From NCBI GenBank assembly GCA_050618055.1, contig JBNLVK010000172.1, forward strand, positions 16,727 to 80,726: a stretch of 64,000 bases of DNA, read 5' to 3'. The notes under the pieces are model-generated. The model ran no database searches, was not told the DNA's origin, and saw only the letters and a list, made by a program, of their open reading frames with translations. Position numbers and translations under genes: made by a program. Of the stretch, positions 43,191-54,605 are shown in pieces; position 1 is the stretch's first letter; each line of letters begins with the position of its first letter. This DNA is from CALDCK01 sp050618055. GTDB taxonomy: Bacteria > Myxococcota_A > UBA9160 > SMWR01.

Positions 43191-45169
43191 TCCTCGATCG
43201 CGAAGGCCACCAGGTGGTCGCCCAGCGTGGTGCCGGCGCGGGCGTGGCCGCCGGCGGCGATCACCACGTACTGGCGCGCGCTGCCGTCCTGGAACGCGAC
43301 CCGGTAGCTCATGGGCGTGGCCTGACCGCCCGCCGGCAGGCGACCCTTCCACAGCTCCTCGCCGGTCTCGACGTCGTAGGCGCGCAGGTAGTCGTCCATG
43401 GCGCCGGCGATGAAGACGAGCCCGCCGGAGGTGACGATCGGTCCGCCGGTGCCGGGCACGCCCCAGTCGAGGGGCAGCGGAACCGGCGCCAGGTCGCGGA
43501 TGCTGCCGTGGGGCACCTGCCAGCGGACGTCGCCGCTGCGCAGGTCGACGGCGGCCAGCGTGCCCCAGGGCGGACCGATGCACGGCAGCCCCAGCGGCGA
43601 GAGCAAGAGCTCCCGGCTCAGGCCGTAGGGCGTGCCGAGCTGGGGACCGTGCTCGACGCCGGGCCGGGCGGCGCGGGCCGCCTCGAAGTCGTCGCGCGGA
43701 ATGAGGGTCACCACCCAGGGCACGTCCGAGCTGCGCACGATGGCGAGCTGGCGGTCCGGATCGACGGCGATGCCGCCCCAGTTCGATCCGCCCGCGTTGC
43801 CCGGCAGCATGATCGTGCCCTGCACCGACGGCGGCGTGTACATGCCGTCGAAGCGCAGCGTCTCGATCGCCTCGCGGCAGCGGCCCCGGTCCCACGGCGT
43901 GACACCCCAGGCGTCGTCGGCCGACACCGTGCCGCGCACCAGCATGGGAATGCGCGGAAAGGGCTGGGTGGGGGAGAGCACCTCGCCGGGCGGCGCGCCG
44001 GCGGTGGGAACGGGCCGCTCCTCCACCGGGTGGAGCGGCTCGCCGGTCTCCCGGTCGAGCACGAACAGCAGGCCCATCTTCGTCGACTGCACCAGCGCGT
44101 CGCGGCCCTCGCCGTCCACGTCGATGCGCGCGAGCGTGGGCTGGGACGGCACGTCGAAGTCCCACAGGTCGTCGTGCACGGTCTGGAAGTGCCAGGCCAC
44201 CTCGCCGGTGGCGCCGCGCAGGGCCACCACCGAGCTGCCGTAGTGGCTCATGCGGTGGCGCTCGCCGCGGTAGTAGTCGGGCGCCGCGTTGCCGGTGGGC
44301 ACGAAGACGAGACCCCGCTCCTCGTCCACCGACATGGGCGCCCACACGTTCGGCGTGCCCAGCGCGTAGCCGGCCTCGCTGGTGAGACCCGACGCGTAGT
44401 CGAAGCCGGGCGGCGCCAGGTCCCAGGCCCAGCGCAGCTCTCCCGTGCGCGCGTCGAAGCCCCGCACCACGCCGCTCGGTGCGTCGATGCGGGCGTTGTC
44501 GCTGACCGCGGATCCCACCACCACCACGTCGCCCACCACGGCGGGCGGCGAGGTCACCTGGTACTCGCCCTGCCAGCGCTGCGGACCGGGGCCCGCGTTG
44601 AGATCCACCTCTCCACCGGTGCCGAAGCCGGGACACGGAATGCCGGTGGCCGCGTCCAGGGCGAACAGGCGCGCGTCGTTGGTGCCGGTGAAGAGCGTGC
44701 GCCGGCAGCGGCTGCCCTCCTGGGCCGACGCGTCGAGCCAGGTCGACACACCGCGGCACACGAGCTGGTTCGCGTAGCGGCCGGTGAGGTCGATCTCCGG
44801 GTCGAAGGCCCAGAGCTCGACGCCGCTGGCCGGATCGAGCGCCACGACCCGGTTGAAGGGGGTACACAGGTAGAGGACGCCCTCCACCAGGATGGGCGTG
44901 TTCTCGAAGGCGGTGGTGCTGCGGACGTCGCCCGTTCCGTCGGAGACGTCGCCGTGCCGGTAGGTCCAGGCGGGCCGCAGCCGGCCGACGTCGTCGCGGC
45001 CGATGGCGTCCTGCACGACGTGGCGCGTGCCGCCCGGGTCGCCGCCGAAGGAAGGCCACTCGCTCACGCCGGCCACCGGGCCGGGCTCGGGCAGGGGCGC
45101 CGCACCGCAGGCCAGGGCGGCGCAGCAGGCAGCCAGGCGGATCCAGCGGGCGGGCCCCGGTCGCGGCAT
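43187..45169 (-). CDS. PQQ-dependent dehydrogenase (membrane glucose dehydrogenase-like)
   Basis: A 660-residue lipoprotein (lipobox ALAC, Cys near residue 21). The beta-propeller starts at WPSFGGDPGGTRHV and carries the repeated W-motifs of PQQ enzymes (ELWAFDPE, ELRWAWDLAPPG, VAWHFQTVHDDLWDFDVP). The last of these, H-D-D-L-W-D-F/Y-D, is typical of Gcd-type glucose/quinate dehydrogenases. It lacks the N-terminal membrane helices of Gcd, so electrons must pass through another partner. PQQ synthesis genes are not in the window. TAGGCT seven bases before the ATG suggests a leaderless mRNA. Confidence 0.88.
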   Translation of the reverse strand: MPRPGPARWIRLAACCAALACGAAPLPEPGPVAGVSEWPSFGGDPGGTRHVVQDAIGRDDVGRLRPAWTYRHGDVSDGTGDVRSTTAFENTPILVEGVLYLCTPFNRVVALDPASGVELWAFDPEIDLTGRYANQLVCRGVSTWLDASAQEGSRCRRTLFTGTNDARLFALDAATGIPCPGFGTGGEVDLNAGPGPQRWQGEYQVTSPPAVVGDVVVVGSAVSDNARIDAPSGVVRGFDARTGELRWAWDLAPPGFDYASGLTSEAGYALGTPNVWAPMSVDEERGLVFVPTGNAAPDYYRGERHRMSHYGSSVVALRGATGEVAWHFQTVHDDLWDFDVPSQPTLARIDVDGEGRDALVQSTKMGLLFVLDRETGEPLHPVEERPVPTAGAPPGEVLSPTQPFPRIPMLVRGTVSADDAWGVTPWDRGRCREAIETLRFDGMYTPPSVQGTIMLPGNAGGSNWGGIAVDPDRQLAIVRSSDVPWVVTLIPRDDFEAARAARPGVEHGPQLGTPYGLSRELLLSPLGLPCIGPPWGTLAAVDLRSGDVRWQVPHGSIRDLAPVPLPLDWGVPGTGGPIVTSGGLVFIAGAMDDYLRAYDVETGEELWKGRLPAGGQATPMSYRVAFQDGSARQYVVIAAGGHARAGTTLGDHLVAFAIEE

Positions 45170-45176
45170 CGCCGAG

Positions 45177-45182
45177 AGCCTA
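45177..45182 (-). promoter_or_regulatory. Leaderless-type -10 hexamer for the PQQ dehydrogenase gene
   Basis: TAGGCT on the minus strand, seven bases before the ATG at 45169. It falls in the 30-base gap after the alpha-E gene. Confidence 0.3.
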
Positions 45183-45199
45183 CCACTGCGGGCGGGGCG

Positions 45200-46236
45200 T
45201 CAGCCCAGGCTCTGGCTCTGCTCCTGCACCGGCGGGCGGTGGGACGGATCGTGGGCGATGCGCACCGTGTGGCGCAGCGCCTCGATGGGCGGGTCCAGGT
45301 AGTCCTGGTGGATCGCCTCACACAGCTCCGCGTTGGTGTCGACGATCCAGGTGAGCGTCTTGTGCACGCCCCACTCCTGCACGTCCTCGACGTCCATCTG
45401 CACCAGCTGACCGCGGAAGCGCTCGAGCAGGTCCCAGGAGCTGCGCCGCGTGCCCGCTGCCTCCTCGCCGCGCAGGCGGATCAGCAGGCCGCGGGTGCGG
45501 TCCAGGTTGTGGAGCACCGAGCGCGGGAAGGTGCGGTCGAGGATCAGGAAGCCCGCCACCGACGGACCCGAGAGCACGTGGGCGCTGCGCTTGAAGAACG
45601 GCTCGAAGGCCGAGCAGGAGCGCAGGATGGCCAGCCACTGGGCGGCGTCGACCGTCGTCTCGCTCTCGCCGGGCGCGTCGCCCAGCGCGTGGTGCTTCAC
45701 GTCCAGGATGCGCGCCGTCTGGCCCACCCGCTCGACCGCGCGGCCCAGCTTCATGAAGACGAAGGGCTCCTCGTGGAGCATGGTCGAGTAGCAGATGCCG
45801 TGGAACAGCATGCACTGCTTGCACAGGTAGTCGTAGAAGGCGGCGCGATCCTTGTGGTAGAGGCGCTCGGCCTGCCGGTCGCGCAGCCACAGCCACAGGT
45901 CGTTGATCGACTCCCACATCTCCACGCTCATCGTCTCGCGGATCGTTCGTGCGTTCTCGCGGGCCCAGCGCATGGAGGAGAAGATCGAGGCGGGCGCCTC
46001 CGGATCCCAGGTGAGGTAGGACTGCACGGCCTCCGGGTCGTCGATGGCGCCGGCGCCCACCTGCTCGATGAAGTGCTCCTCGGCCCCGCTCACCACCACC
46101 AGCGGCCGCCAGCGCTCGGCCGACGGCAGGTCGGCGTCGAGCTGGAAGGCCTCGTTCACCTCGAGAAGCCGCGCCAGCGTGTCGACCCGCTCCAGGTAGC
46201 GGGTGAGCCAGAAGCACGAGTCGGCGACGCGGGAGA

Positions 46237-46240
<4 letters not shown>
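45200..46240 (-). CDS. Alpha-E domain protein (DUF403)
   Basis: A 346-residue all-helical protein starting at GTG 46240 with the family hallmark VADSCFWLTRYLERVDTLARLLEV. Other matching parts are TIRETMSVEMWESINDLWLWL and FMKLGRAVERVGQTARILDV. Alpha-E proteins always accompany circularly permuted ATP-grasp ligases and are thought to hold or process the peptide product. The start overlaps the stop of the ATP-grasp gene by four bases (GTGA). The same two domains are fused in the protein at 51155-53656. Confidence 0.9.
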
Positions 46241-47706
<1,466 letters not shown>

Positions 47707-47719
47707 GTCTCCTGATTAC

Positions 47720-47732
47720 ACTACCCGGTAGT
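47720..47732. promoter_or_regulatory. Dyad ACTACC-C-GGTAGT in the divergent amidoligase promoter
   Basis: Perfect six-base arms around a single C, 14 bases upstream of the ATP-grasp start. The 101-base gap serves both divergent halves of the amidoligase cluster, so this is the best site for joint control. Confidence 0.4.
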
Positions 47733-47807
47733 CGTCGCAAGGCCAGGAAACGGAAGTCGCGTCCGGCGCTTGCATTCTGGGCGGGTTTCCGCACAAGTGG
47801 GCACGAG

Positions 47808-50800
47808 ATGACGATCCGCGTCGCGCTACACCACCGCACGCTCTACCGCTACGACCGCCGCGTCGAGCTGTCGCCGCAGATCGTGCGGCTGCGCCCGGCC
47901 CCCCACTGCCGCACGCCGGTCACCAGCTACTCGCTGCGCATCGAGCCCGCGGGGCACTTCCTGAACTGGCAGCAGGATCCGCAGAGCAACTGGCTGGCGC
48001 GGCTGGTGTTCCCGGACCCGGTGGAGCGCTTCGGCCTGACGGTGGATCTCGTCGCCGAGCTGTCGGTGCAGAACCCCTTCGACTTCTTCCTGGAGGAGTC
48101 GGCCGAGGAGTTCCCGTTCCAGTACGAGGGCTGGCTGTCGAAGGAGCTGGCGCCCTACCTGCAGACGCTGCCGGTGGGGCCCCGGCTGGCCGACTGGCTG
48201 GCCAGCATCGACCGCACGCCGCGGCGCAGTGTCGACTTCCTGGTGGGGCTGAACCACCGGCTCTCCGAGGAGATCCGGTACCTGATCCGCATGGAGCCGG
48301 GCGTCCAGACCTGCGAGGAGACGCTCGAGCGCGGCAGCGGATCGTGTCGCGACACGGCCTGGCTGCTGGTGCAGGTGCTGCGCAACCTGGGGCTCGCCGC
48401 GCGCTTCGTGTCCGGGTACCTCGTCCAGCTGCGCCCGGACCAGAAGCCGGTCGACGGACCCGCCGGCGCCGAGGAGGACTTCACCGACCTGCACGCCTGG
48501 GCCGAGGTGTACCTGCCCGGCGCGGGCTGGGTGGGTCTCGATCCCACGTCGGGGCTCTTCGCCGGCGAGGGTCACCTGCCGCTGGCCGCCACGCCGGATC
48601 CGGCTTCGGCGGCGCCGGTGAGCGGCGCGGTGGGCGAGTGCGAGGTGGAGTTCGAGTTCGAGATGCGGGTCGAGCGCATCCACGAGGACCCGCGCGTCAC
48701 GCGTCCCTACACCGAAGAGGCCTGGCAGCGCATCGAGGCGCTGGGCGAGCGCATCGACGACGAGCTGCGCGCGGGCGACGTGCGGCTCACCATGGGCGGC
48801 GAGCCCACCTTCGTCTCCGCCATCGACATGGAAGGCGACGAGTGGAACTACACCGCCATGGGTCCCACCAAGCGCGGGCTGGCCGAGGCGCTGCTGCGCC
48901 GCATGCACGCGCGGCTGGCGCCGGGGGGGCTCCTCCACTTCGGTCAGGGCAAGTGGTACCCGGGCGAGCCGCTGCCGCGCTGGGCGCTGGCCTGCGTTGC
49001 GCGACGCGACGGGCTGCCGGTGTGGAACGAGCCGAAGCTCCTGGCCGACGGCGAGAGCGACCACGGCTTCGGCGCCGACCACGCCGAGCGCTTCGCCCGG
49101 CGGCTGGCCGAGGAGCTGGCGGTCGACCCGGACTACGCGGTGCCGGCCTACGAGGATCCGGTGGATCACCTGCGCCGCGAGGGGCGCCTGCCGCTGAACG
49201 TGGATCCTTTCGACAGCAAGCTCGAGGACCCGAAGGAGCGCGAGCGGCTGCGGCGCGTGTTCGAGCGCGGGCTCGGCACGCCGGTGGGCATGGCGCTGCC
49301 GCTCCAGCGCGTGCGCGGCGCCAGCGGACCCGAGTGGCAGAGCGGCCTGTGGATGCTGCGCGGGAAGCACCTGGTGCTGATCCCCGGCGACTCGCCGCTG
49401 GGCCTGCGGCTGCCGCTCTCGAGCCTGCCCTGGCAGGATCCGGAGCGTGCCGACTACAGCGAGCCGCTCGATCCCATGGCGCCGCGCCAGCCGCTGGCGC
49501 CGCCCACGCGACCGCCGCGGCGCGAGCCGCCGGTGCGCATGAGCCTGCGCGGCGCCGCCGACCCCGAGCGCGAGCGCGTGAACGAGCAGCGCCTGCCGCA
49601 CGACGCGGACCGCGTGCCGGGGGCCGGCGAGTCGGCCGACTGGGTGGTGCGCTCGGCGCTGTGCGTCGAGGCCCGCGAGGGACGCCTCCACGTCTTCCTG
49701 CCGCCGCTGCGCACCGCCGACGACTTCCTCGAGCTGGTGTCGGCGGTGGAGGCGACCGCAGCGGAGCTCGACATGCCCGTGGTGGTCGAGGGCTACCCGC
49801 CGCCGGCGGATCCGCGCCTCGACCGCTTCAGCGTGACGCCGGACCCGGGCGTGCTCGAGGTGAACGTGCGACCCGCCGAGAGCTGGCGCCAGCTGGTGGA
49901 CGAGACCACCGCGCTCTACGAGGACGCGCGCCAGCTCCACCTGGGCACCGAGAAGTTCATGCTCGACGGCCGTCACAGCGGCACCGGCGGCGGCAACCAC
50001 ATCGTGCTGGGGGGACCCTCGGCGCCGGACAGCCCGCTCTTGCGTCGCCCCGACCTGCTGCGCAGCCTGCTGGGCTTCTGGCTCGACCATCCATCGCTCT
50101 CCTACCTCTTCTCCGGCCTCTTCATCGGTCCCACCAGCCAGGCGCCGCGCATCGACGAGGCGCGCCACGAGAGCGTCTACGAGCTGGCCATCGCCTTCGA
50201 GCAGATCCCCGACCCGGGCGCGGGCGAGTGCCCGCCCTGGCTGGTCGACCGCATCTTCCGCCACCTGCTGACCGACGTGACCGGCAACACCCACCGGGCC
50301 GAGTTCTGCATCGACAAGCTCTACGCGCCCGAGAGCTCGACCGGACGGCTCGGGCTGCTCGAGCTGCGCGCCTTCGAGATGCCGCCCCACGCGCGCATGA
50401 GCCTGACCCAGCAGCTGCTGCTGCGCGCGCTGGTGGCCTGGTTCTGGCGCGAGCCCTACCGGAGCGAGCTGCCGCGCTGGGGTACCCAGCTGCACGACCG
50501 CTTCCTGCTGCCCCACTTCGTCGACCAGGACTTCCGCGGCGTGCTGCGCGACCTGACGGAAGCCGGCTACCCCTTCGAGCGCGCCTGGTTCGACGCCCAC
50601 TTCGAGTTCCGCTTCCCGAAGGTGGGCAGCGTGGCGCCCCACGGTGTGGAGATCGAGCTGCGCAATGCCATCGAGCCCTGGCACGTGCTGGGCGAGGAGC
50701 CCGGCTCGGGCGGCACGGTGCGCAACGTGGACTCGTCGCTCGAGCGCATCCAGGTGCGGGTGCGCGGGCTGGCCGGCGATCGCCATGCGGTGGCCTGCAA

Positions 50801-51158
50801 CGGCCGGGCGCTGCCGCTGCGGCCCACCGGCGTCGAGGACGAGTGGGTGGCGGGCGTGCGCTTCCGCGCCTGGCAGCCGCCCTCCTGCCTGCACCCGACC
50901 ATCCCGGTGCACGCGCCGCTGGTCTTCGACCTGGTGGACCGACGCGCCGGCCGCTCGCTGGGCGGCTGCACCTACCGGGTCGTCCACCCGGGCGGACGCA
51001 GCTACGACACCTTCCCGGTCAACGCCAACGAGGCCGAGGCCCGCCGCGCGGCGCGCTTCGAGCCGTTCGGTCACACTCCGGGTCCGATGGAGCTGGGCGA
51101 GCCGGAGCGCAACCCCCAGTTCCCGCACACCCTGGACCTCCGACGGAGACCCGCTTGA
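47808..51158 (+). CDS. Transglutaminase-DUF2126 protein
   Basis: A 1116-residue cytoplasmic protein. Residues 1-90 form the beta-rich transglutaminase N-terminal domain; the protease-like core has Cys180 (GSGSCRDTAWLL), His229 (DLHAWAEVY) and Asp245 (VGLDPTSG), so the triad is complete. From about residue 300 the DUF2126 part continues to the end, with RLTMGGEPTFVSAIDMEGDEW, FGQGKWYPGEPLPRWAL, TGGGNHIVLGG and LFSGLFIGPTSQAPRIDE. This last region resembles a glutamine-synthetase-like amidoligase fold. Such proteins occur with circularly permuted ATP-grasp and alpha-E genes and are predicted to make or break isopeptide-like bonds. Confidence 0.92.
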   Translation: MTIRVALHHRTLYRYDRRVELSPQIVRLRPAPHCRTPVTSYSLRIEPAGHFLNWQQDPQSNWLARLVFPDPVERFGLTVDLVAELSVQNPFDFFLEESAEEFPFQYEGWLSKELAPYLQTLPVGPRLADWLASIDRTPRRSVDFLVGLNHRLSEEIRYLIRMEPGVQTCEETLERGSGSCRDTAWLLVQVLRNLGLAARFVSGYLVQLRPDQKPVDGPAGAEEDFTDLHAWAEVYLPGAGWVGLDPTSGLFAGEGHLPLAATPDPASAAPVSGAVGECEVEFEFEMRVERIHEDPRVTRPYTEEAWQRIEALGERIDDELRAGDVRLTMGGEPTFVSAIDMEGDEWNYTAMGPTKRGLAEALLRRMHARLAPGGLLHFGQGKWYPGEPLPRWALACVARRDGLPVWNEPKLLADGESDHGFGADHAERFARRLAEELAVDPDYAVPAYEDPVDHLRREGRLPLNVDPFDSKLEDPKERERLRRVFERGLGTPVGMALPLQRVRGASGPEWQSGLWMLRGKHLVLIPGDSPLGLRLPLSSLPWQDPERADYSEPLDPMAPRQPLAPPTRPPRREPPVRMSLRGAADPERERVNEQRLPHDADRVPGAGESADWVVRSALCVEAREGRLHVFLPPLRTADDFLELVSAVEATAAELDMPVVVEGYPPPADPRLDRFSVTPDPGVLEVNVRPAESWRQLVDETTALYEDARQLHLGTEKFMLDGRHSGTGGGNHIVLGGPSAPDSPLLRRPDLLRSLLGFWLDHPSLSYLFSGLFIGPTSQAPRIDEARHESVYELAIAFEQIPDPGAGECPPWLVDRIFRHLLTDVTGNTHRAEFCIDKLYAPESSTGRLGLLELRAFEMPPHARMSLTQQLLLRALVAWFWREPYRSELPRWGTQLHDRFLLPHFVDQDFRGVLRDLTEAGYPFERAWFDAHFEFRFPKVGSVAPHGVEIELRNAIEPWHVLGEEPGSGGTVRNVDSSLERIQVRVRGLAGDRHAVACNGRALPLRPTGVEDEWVAGVRFRAWQPPSCLHPTIPVHAPLVFDLVDRRAGRSLGGCTYRVVHPGGRSYDTFPVNANEAEARRAARFEPFGHTPGPMELGEPERNPQFPHTLDLRRRPA

Positions 51159-53656
51159 CGGTCGCGGTGAAGGGACACTGGGACGAGACCGCCCGCCCCG
51201 ACGGCGCTCCCAGCCCGGCCTGGCAGCGCCTGATGGGGGCGCTCGAGCGGCTGGGCAGCGGCGAGCTGATGGTGCGCTGGGAGCAGGCGCGCCGGCTGCT
51301 CCAGGAGAACGGCGTCACCTACAACGTCTACGGCGATCCGCGCGGCGTCGAGCGACCCTGGCAGCTCGACGCCGTCCCCATGCTGCTCGAGTCGCAGGAG
51401 TGGGCGGGCATCGAGGCGGCCGTGGCGCAGCGGGCCATGCTGCTCGACCGGGTGCTGGCCGACCTCTACGGACCGCAGCGGCTGCTGCGCGAAGACCTGC
51501 TGCCGCCGGAGCTGGTGTTCGCGCACCCGGGCTTCCTGCGCGCCTGCCACGGGCTGGCGGTGCCCGGCGATCGCTGGCTGCACGTCTACGCCGTCGACCT
51601 GGCGCGCTCGCCGGACGGCCAGTGGTGGGTGATCGCCGACCGCACCCAGGCGCCGTCGGGTGCGGGCTACACGCTGGAGAACCGGGTGGTGATGTCGCGG
51701 GTCATGCCCGAGGTGTTCCGCGAGTTCAACGTGAACCGGCTGGCCGGCTTCTTCCAGACCTACCGCGACTCGCTGCGCCGGCTGGCGCCGCCGGGCACCG
51801 ACGCGCCGCGCATCGTGCTGCTGACGCCGGGTCCGTACAACGAGACCTACTTCGAGCACGCGTACCTGGCCCGCTACCTCGACTTCACGCTGGTGGAGGG
51901 CGCCGACCTGACGGTGCGCGACCAGCGCGTGTTCCTGAAGACGCTCCAGGGGCTTCAGCCGGTCGACGTCATCCTGCGCCGCCAGGACGCCCACTTCTGC
52001 GATCCGCTGGAGCTGTGGGGCGAGAGCGCGCTGGGCGTGCCCGGCCTGGTGCAGGCGGTGCGCGCCGGCAACGTGACCATCGCCAACGCGCTGGGGTCGG
52101 GCCTGGTGGAGACCAGCACGATCATGGCCTTCCTGCCCGGCCTGTGCCGCCACCTGCTGGGCGAAGAGCTGCGCATGCCGTCGGTGGCCACCTGGTGGTG
52201 CGGTCAGGACCGGGAGCGCGAGTACACGCTGGCGCACCTGGACGAGCTGGTGCTGAAGCCCGCCTTCGCCGGTCCGGCGGGGCCCGACCAGGAGGTGGTG
52301 TTCGGCGGCGAGCGAACGCAGGAGCAGCAGGGCGAGCTGGCCGAGCGCATTCGCGCGAAGCCCCACCGCTGGGTCGCCCAGGAGAAGGTGGCGCTCTCGA
52401 CCGTGCCCACCGGCGACCAGGACGGTCTCCAGCCGCGGCACATGGTGCTGCGCGTCTACGCGGTGGCCGACGGCGACGGCGGCTGGTCGGTCATGCCCGG
52501 CGGGCTCACGCGCGTGTCGAGCACGGCGGACAGCCTGGTGGTGTCGAGCCAGCGGGGCGGCGCCAGCAAGGACACCTGGGTGCTGTCCGACGCGCCGACG
52601 CCCTACGTGAGCCTGCTGCCGGCGGAGGGTCGGGCCGCCGACGTGTCGCGCGCCAGCTACTCGCTGACGAGCCGCACGGCGGACAATCTCTTCTGGCTGG
52701 GACGCGGCAGCGAGCGCATCGAGGCGAGCCTGCGCCTGGTGCGCGCGGCCCTCCAGACCCTGGCCGAGGAGCCGCTGCGTCCGGCCGACGCGCCGCTGCC
52801 CGAGGCGGTGGCGCTGGTCGAGCGGTTGAAGCTGCTGCCCGAAGGCGACGAGGAGGGCGTCGGCCCGGAGGAACGGCTGTTCGCCGCGCTCTTCGACCGG
52901 GCGCAGCCCGGGTCGGTGGCGGGCAGCATTGCCGAGGTGCACCGGCTGGCCTGGCTGCTGCGCGACCGCATCTCGCCCGACGCCTGGCGCGTGCTGAGCC
53001 GCATCGACCAGGCGTTCGTGGCGCCCGACGTGCACCCGGCGCTGCGTGTCTCGGGCGTGCTCGAGCTGCTGGACGACACGCTGCTGCGCATTGCCGCCTT
53101 CACCGGACTGGTGGTCGAGGGCATGACCCGCGGCCTGGGCTGGCAGTTCCTGGAGGTGGGCCGGCGCGTCGAGCGCGGCATCCAGATCGCCGAGCTGCTG
53201 CGGGAGAGCCTGGTGGAGGAGCTGCCGGAGGGGTCGCGCCTGCTCGAGACCGTGCTGACGGTGGCCGACTCGTCCATGACCTACCGCTCGCGCTACCAGT
53301 CGTCGCTCCAGCTCCTGCTGGTGCTCGACCTGCTGCTGCTCGACGAGCTGAACCCGCGCTCGCTGACCTTTCAGCTGCTGGGGCTGGAGGAACGCTTCCG
53401 CGGTCTGCACCGCGCGCCCCACGACGCGCTGGCGGCGCTGGTGGCGCTGGTGCGCGAGACGCCGCTCGACGCGCTGGTGGCGCTGCAGCCGTCGACCGAC
53501 GGGGGACCGGCGCGGCGTCCGGAGCTCGCGCGCGTGCTCGACGGCGTGCGCAGCGGCCTGCCCGAGCTGGCCGACGCGCTGAACCACGCCTACCTGAGCC
53601 ACGCGCTGCCGTTCCGCCAGGGGCCCGGCTTCCGCCCCGGAGAGGGAGAGGTCTAG
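51155..53656 (+). CDS. Fused circularly permuted ATP-grasp and alpha-E protein
   Basis: An 833-residue two-part protein. Residues 1 to about 490 form the circularly permuted ATP-grasp ligase (GVTYNVYGDPRG, IADRTQAPSGAGYTLENRVV, LTPGPYNETYFEHAYLA, DVILRRQDAHFCDP, MPGGLTRVSS, SQRGGASKDTWVL). Residues about 515-833 form the alpha-E domain (SRTADNLFWLGRGSERIEASL). TTG at 51155 overlaps the upstream stop as TTGA and has GGAG upstream; GTG 51167 is the alternative. The same two domains are separate genes at 45200-47706, so the window holds both versions. It is coupled to the transglutaminase genes on both sides. Confidence 0.92.
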   Translation: MTVAVKGHWDETARPDGAPSPAWQRLMGALERLGSGELMVRWEQARRLLQENGVTYNVYGDPRGVERPWQLDAVPMLLESQEWAGIEAAVAQRAMLLDRVLADLYGPQRLLREDLLPPELVFAHPGFLRACHGLAVPGDRWLHVYAVDLARSPDGQWWVIADRTQAPSGAGYTLENRVVMSRVMPEVFREFNVNRLAGFFQTYRDSLRRLAPPGTDAPRIVLLTPGPYNETYFEHAYLARYLDFTLVEGADLTVRDQRVFLKTLQGLQPVDVILRRQDAHFCDPLELWGESALGVPGLVQAVRAGNVTIANALGSGLVETSTIMAFLPGLCRHLLGEELRMPSVATWWCGQDREREYTLAHLDELVLKPAFAGPAGPDQEVVFGGERTQEQQGELAERIRAKPHRWVAQEKVALSTVPTGDQDGLQPRHMVLRVYAVADGDGGWSVMPGGLTRVSSTADSLVVSSQRGGASKDTWVLSDAPTPYVSLLPAEGRAADVSRASYSLTSRTADNLFWLGRGSERIEASLRLVRAALQTLAEEPLRPADAPLPEAVALVERLKLLPEGDEEGVGPEERLFAALFDRAQPGSVAGSIAEVHRLAWLLRDRISPDAWRVLSRIDQAFVAPDVHPALRVSGVLELLDDTLLRIAAFTGLVVEGMTRGLGWQFLEVGRRVERGIQIAELLRESLVEELPEGSRLLETVLTVADSSMTYRSRYQSSLQLLLVLDLLLLDELNPRSLTFQLLGLEERFRGLHRAPHDALAALVALVRETPLDALVALQPSTDGGPARRPELARVLDGVRSGLPELADALNHAYLSHALPFRQGPGFRPGEGEV

Positions 53657-54582
53657 TGCTGTACGCCCTGCGCCACCGGACCACCTACGAGTACAGCGAC
53701 ACGGCGGTGATCTCCCACAACCTGGGCCACCTGCTGCCGCGCAGCTCGGAGCACCAGACGCTCCACAAGCTGGAGCTGGGCATCGATCCGAGCCCGGCGG
53801 CGGTGCAGTGGCACCGCGACTACTTCGGCAACGACGTGGTGTTCTTCGCGCTCCAGCAGCCCCACGAGCGGCTGGTGGTGAACGCCGAGAGCCGGGTGGA
53901 GGTGAAGCCGCGCGCGGCGCTGCGCCTCGAGGCGTCGCCACCCTGGGAGGAGGTGGTGGAGAGCGTGCGGCGGGGACGCGACGACGCGTCGCTGGCGGCC
54001 TACGAGATGGTCTGGGAGTCGCCGTTCGTCTCCACCGGTCCCGACTTCGCCGACTACGCGCGCGCCGCGTTCACGCCGGGCCGGCCCCTGGCCGAGGCGC
54101 TGCTCGACCTGAACGCGCGCATGCACCGCGAGTTCCGCTACGACCCGGAGGCCACCACCCTGGCCACGCCCATCGAGGAGGTGCTGGCCCAGCGCCACGG
54201 CGTCTGCCAGGACTTCGCGCACCTGATGATCGGCTGCCTGCGGTCGCTGGGGCTGCCGGCGCGCTACGTGAGCGGCTACCTGAAGAGCGCCGAGCCGAAG
54301 AAGAAGCAGGAGAAGCAGAAGCAGGCGGCCGCCGGCGAGGCCGACCTGGTGGGATCCGAGGCCTCCCACGCCTGGGTGTCCGCCTGGTGTCCCGCCAACG
54401 GCTGGATCGACGTGGACCCGACCAACGACGTGGTGCCCTCGGAGCGCCACGTGGTGCTGGCCCACGGCCGCGACTACGACGACGTGAGCCCGCTGAAGGG
54501 CGTGACCCTCGGCGGGGGCGGCCACACGGTGACCGTGGCCGTGTCGGTGCGGCCGGTGGAGGAGGTGGAGGCCTCCGCCTGA
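53656..54582 (+). CDS. Transglutaminase-family protein
   Basis: A 308-residue protein whose GTG shares one base with the upstream stop (TAGTG). It has an N-terminal beta domain (HRTTYEYSDTAVISHNLGHLLPR) and the transglutaminase/protease core with Cys184 (HGVCQDFAHL), His238 (SHAWVSAW) and Asp254 (IDVDPTND). Between Cys and His it carries an unusual Lys/Gln-rich insert (KKKQEKQKQ). It completes the plus-strand amidoligase unit and may hydrolyse or transfer the peptide made by the ligase. Confidence 0.92.
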   Translation: MLYALRHRTTYEYSDTAVISHNLGHLLPRSSEHQTLHKLELGIDPSPAAVQWHRDYFGNDVVFFALQQPHERLVVNAESRVEVKPRAALRLEASPPWEEVVESVRRGRDDASLAAYEMVWESPFVSTGPDFADYARAAFTPGRPLAEALLDLNARMHREFRYDPEATTLATPIEEVLAQRHGVCQDFAHLMIGCLRSLGLPARYVSGYLKSAEPKKKQEKQKQAAAGEADLVGSEASHAWVSAWCPANGWIDVDPTNDVVPSERHVVLAHGRDYDDVSPLKGVTLGGGGHTVTVAVSVRPVEEVEASA

Positions 54583-54593
54583 CGCGCGCCTGC

Positions 54594-54599
54594 TAGGGT
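54594..54599 (+). promoter_or_regulatory. Leaderless-type -10 hexamer for the Sel1-like gene
   Basis: TAGGGT, six bases before the GTG at 54606. Confidence 0.3.
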
Positions 54600-54605
54600 A
54601 GGTAG

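Noticed and set aside
48344..50640. A long plus-strand frame inside the DUF2126 gene that leads into the ATP-grasp-alpha-E frame
   Set aside because: The stretch before 51155 is an Arg/Ala/Pro-rich out-of-frame reading of the DUF2126 gene; only the part from 51155 is a real protein.
47826..51128. An antisense frame of 1100 codons across the transglutaminase-DUF2126 gene
   Set aside because: Low-complexity composition and no start signal; the sense strand has a complete catalytic triad and conserved motifs.
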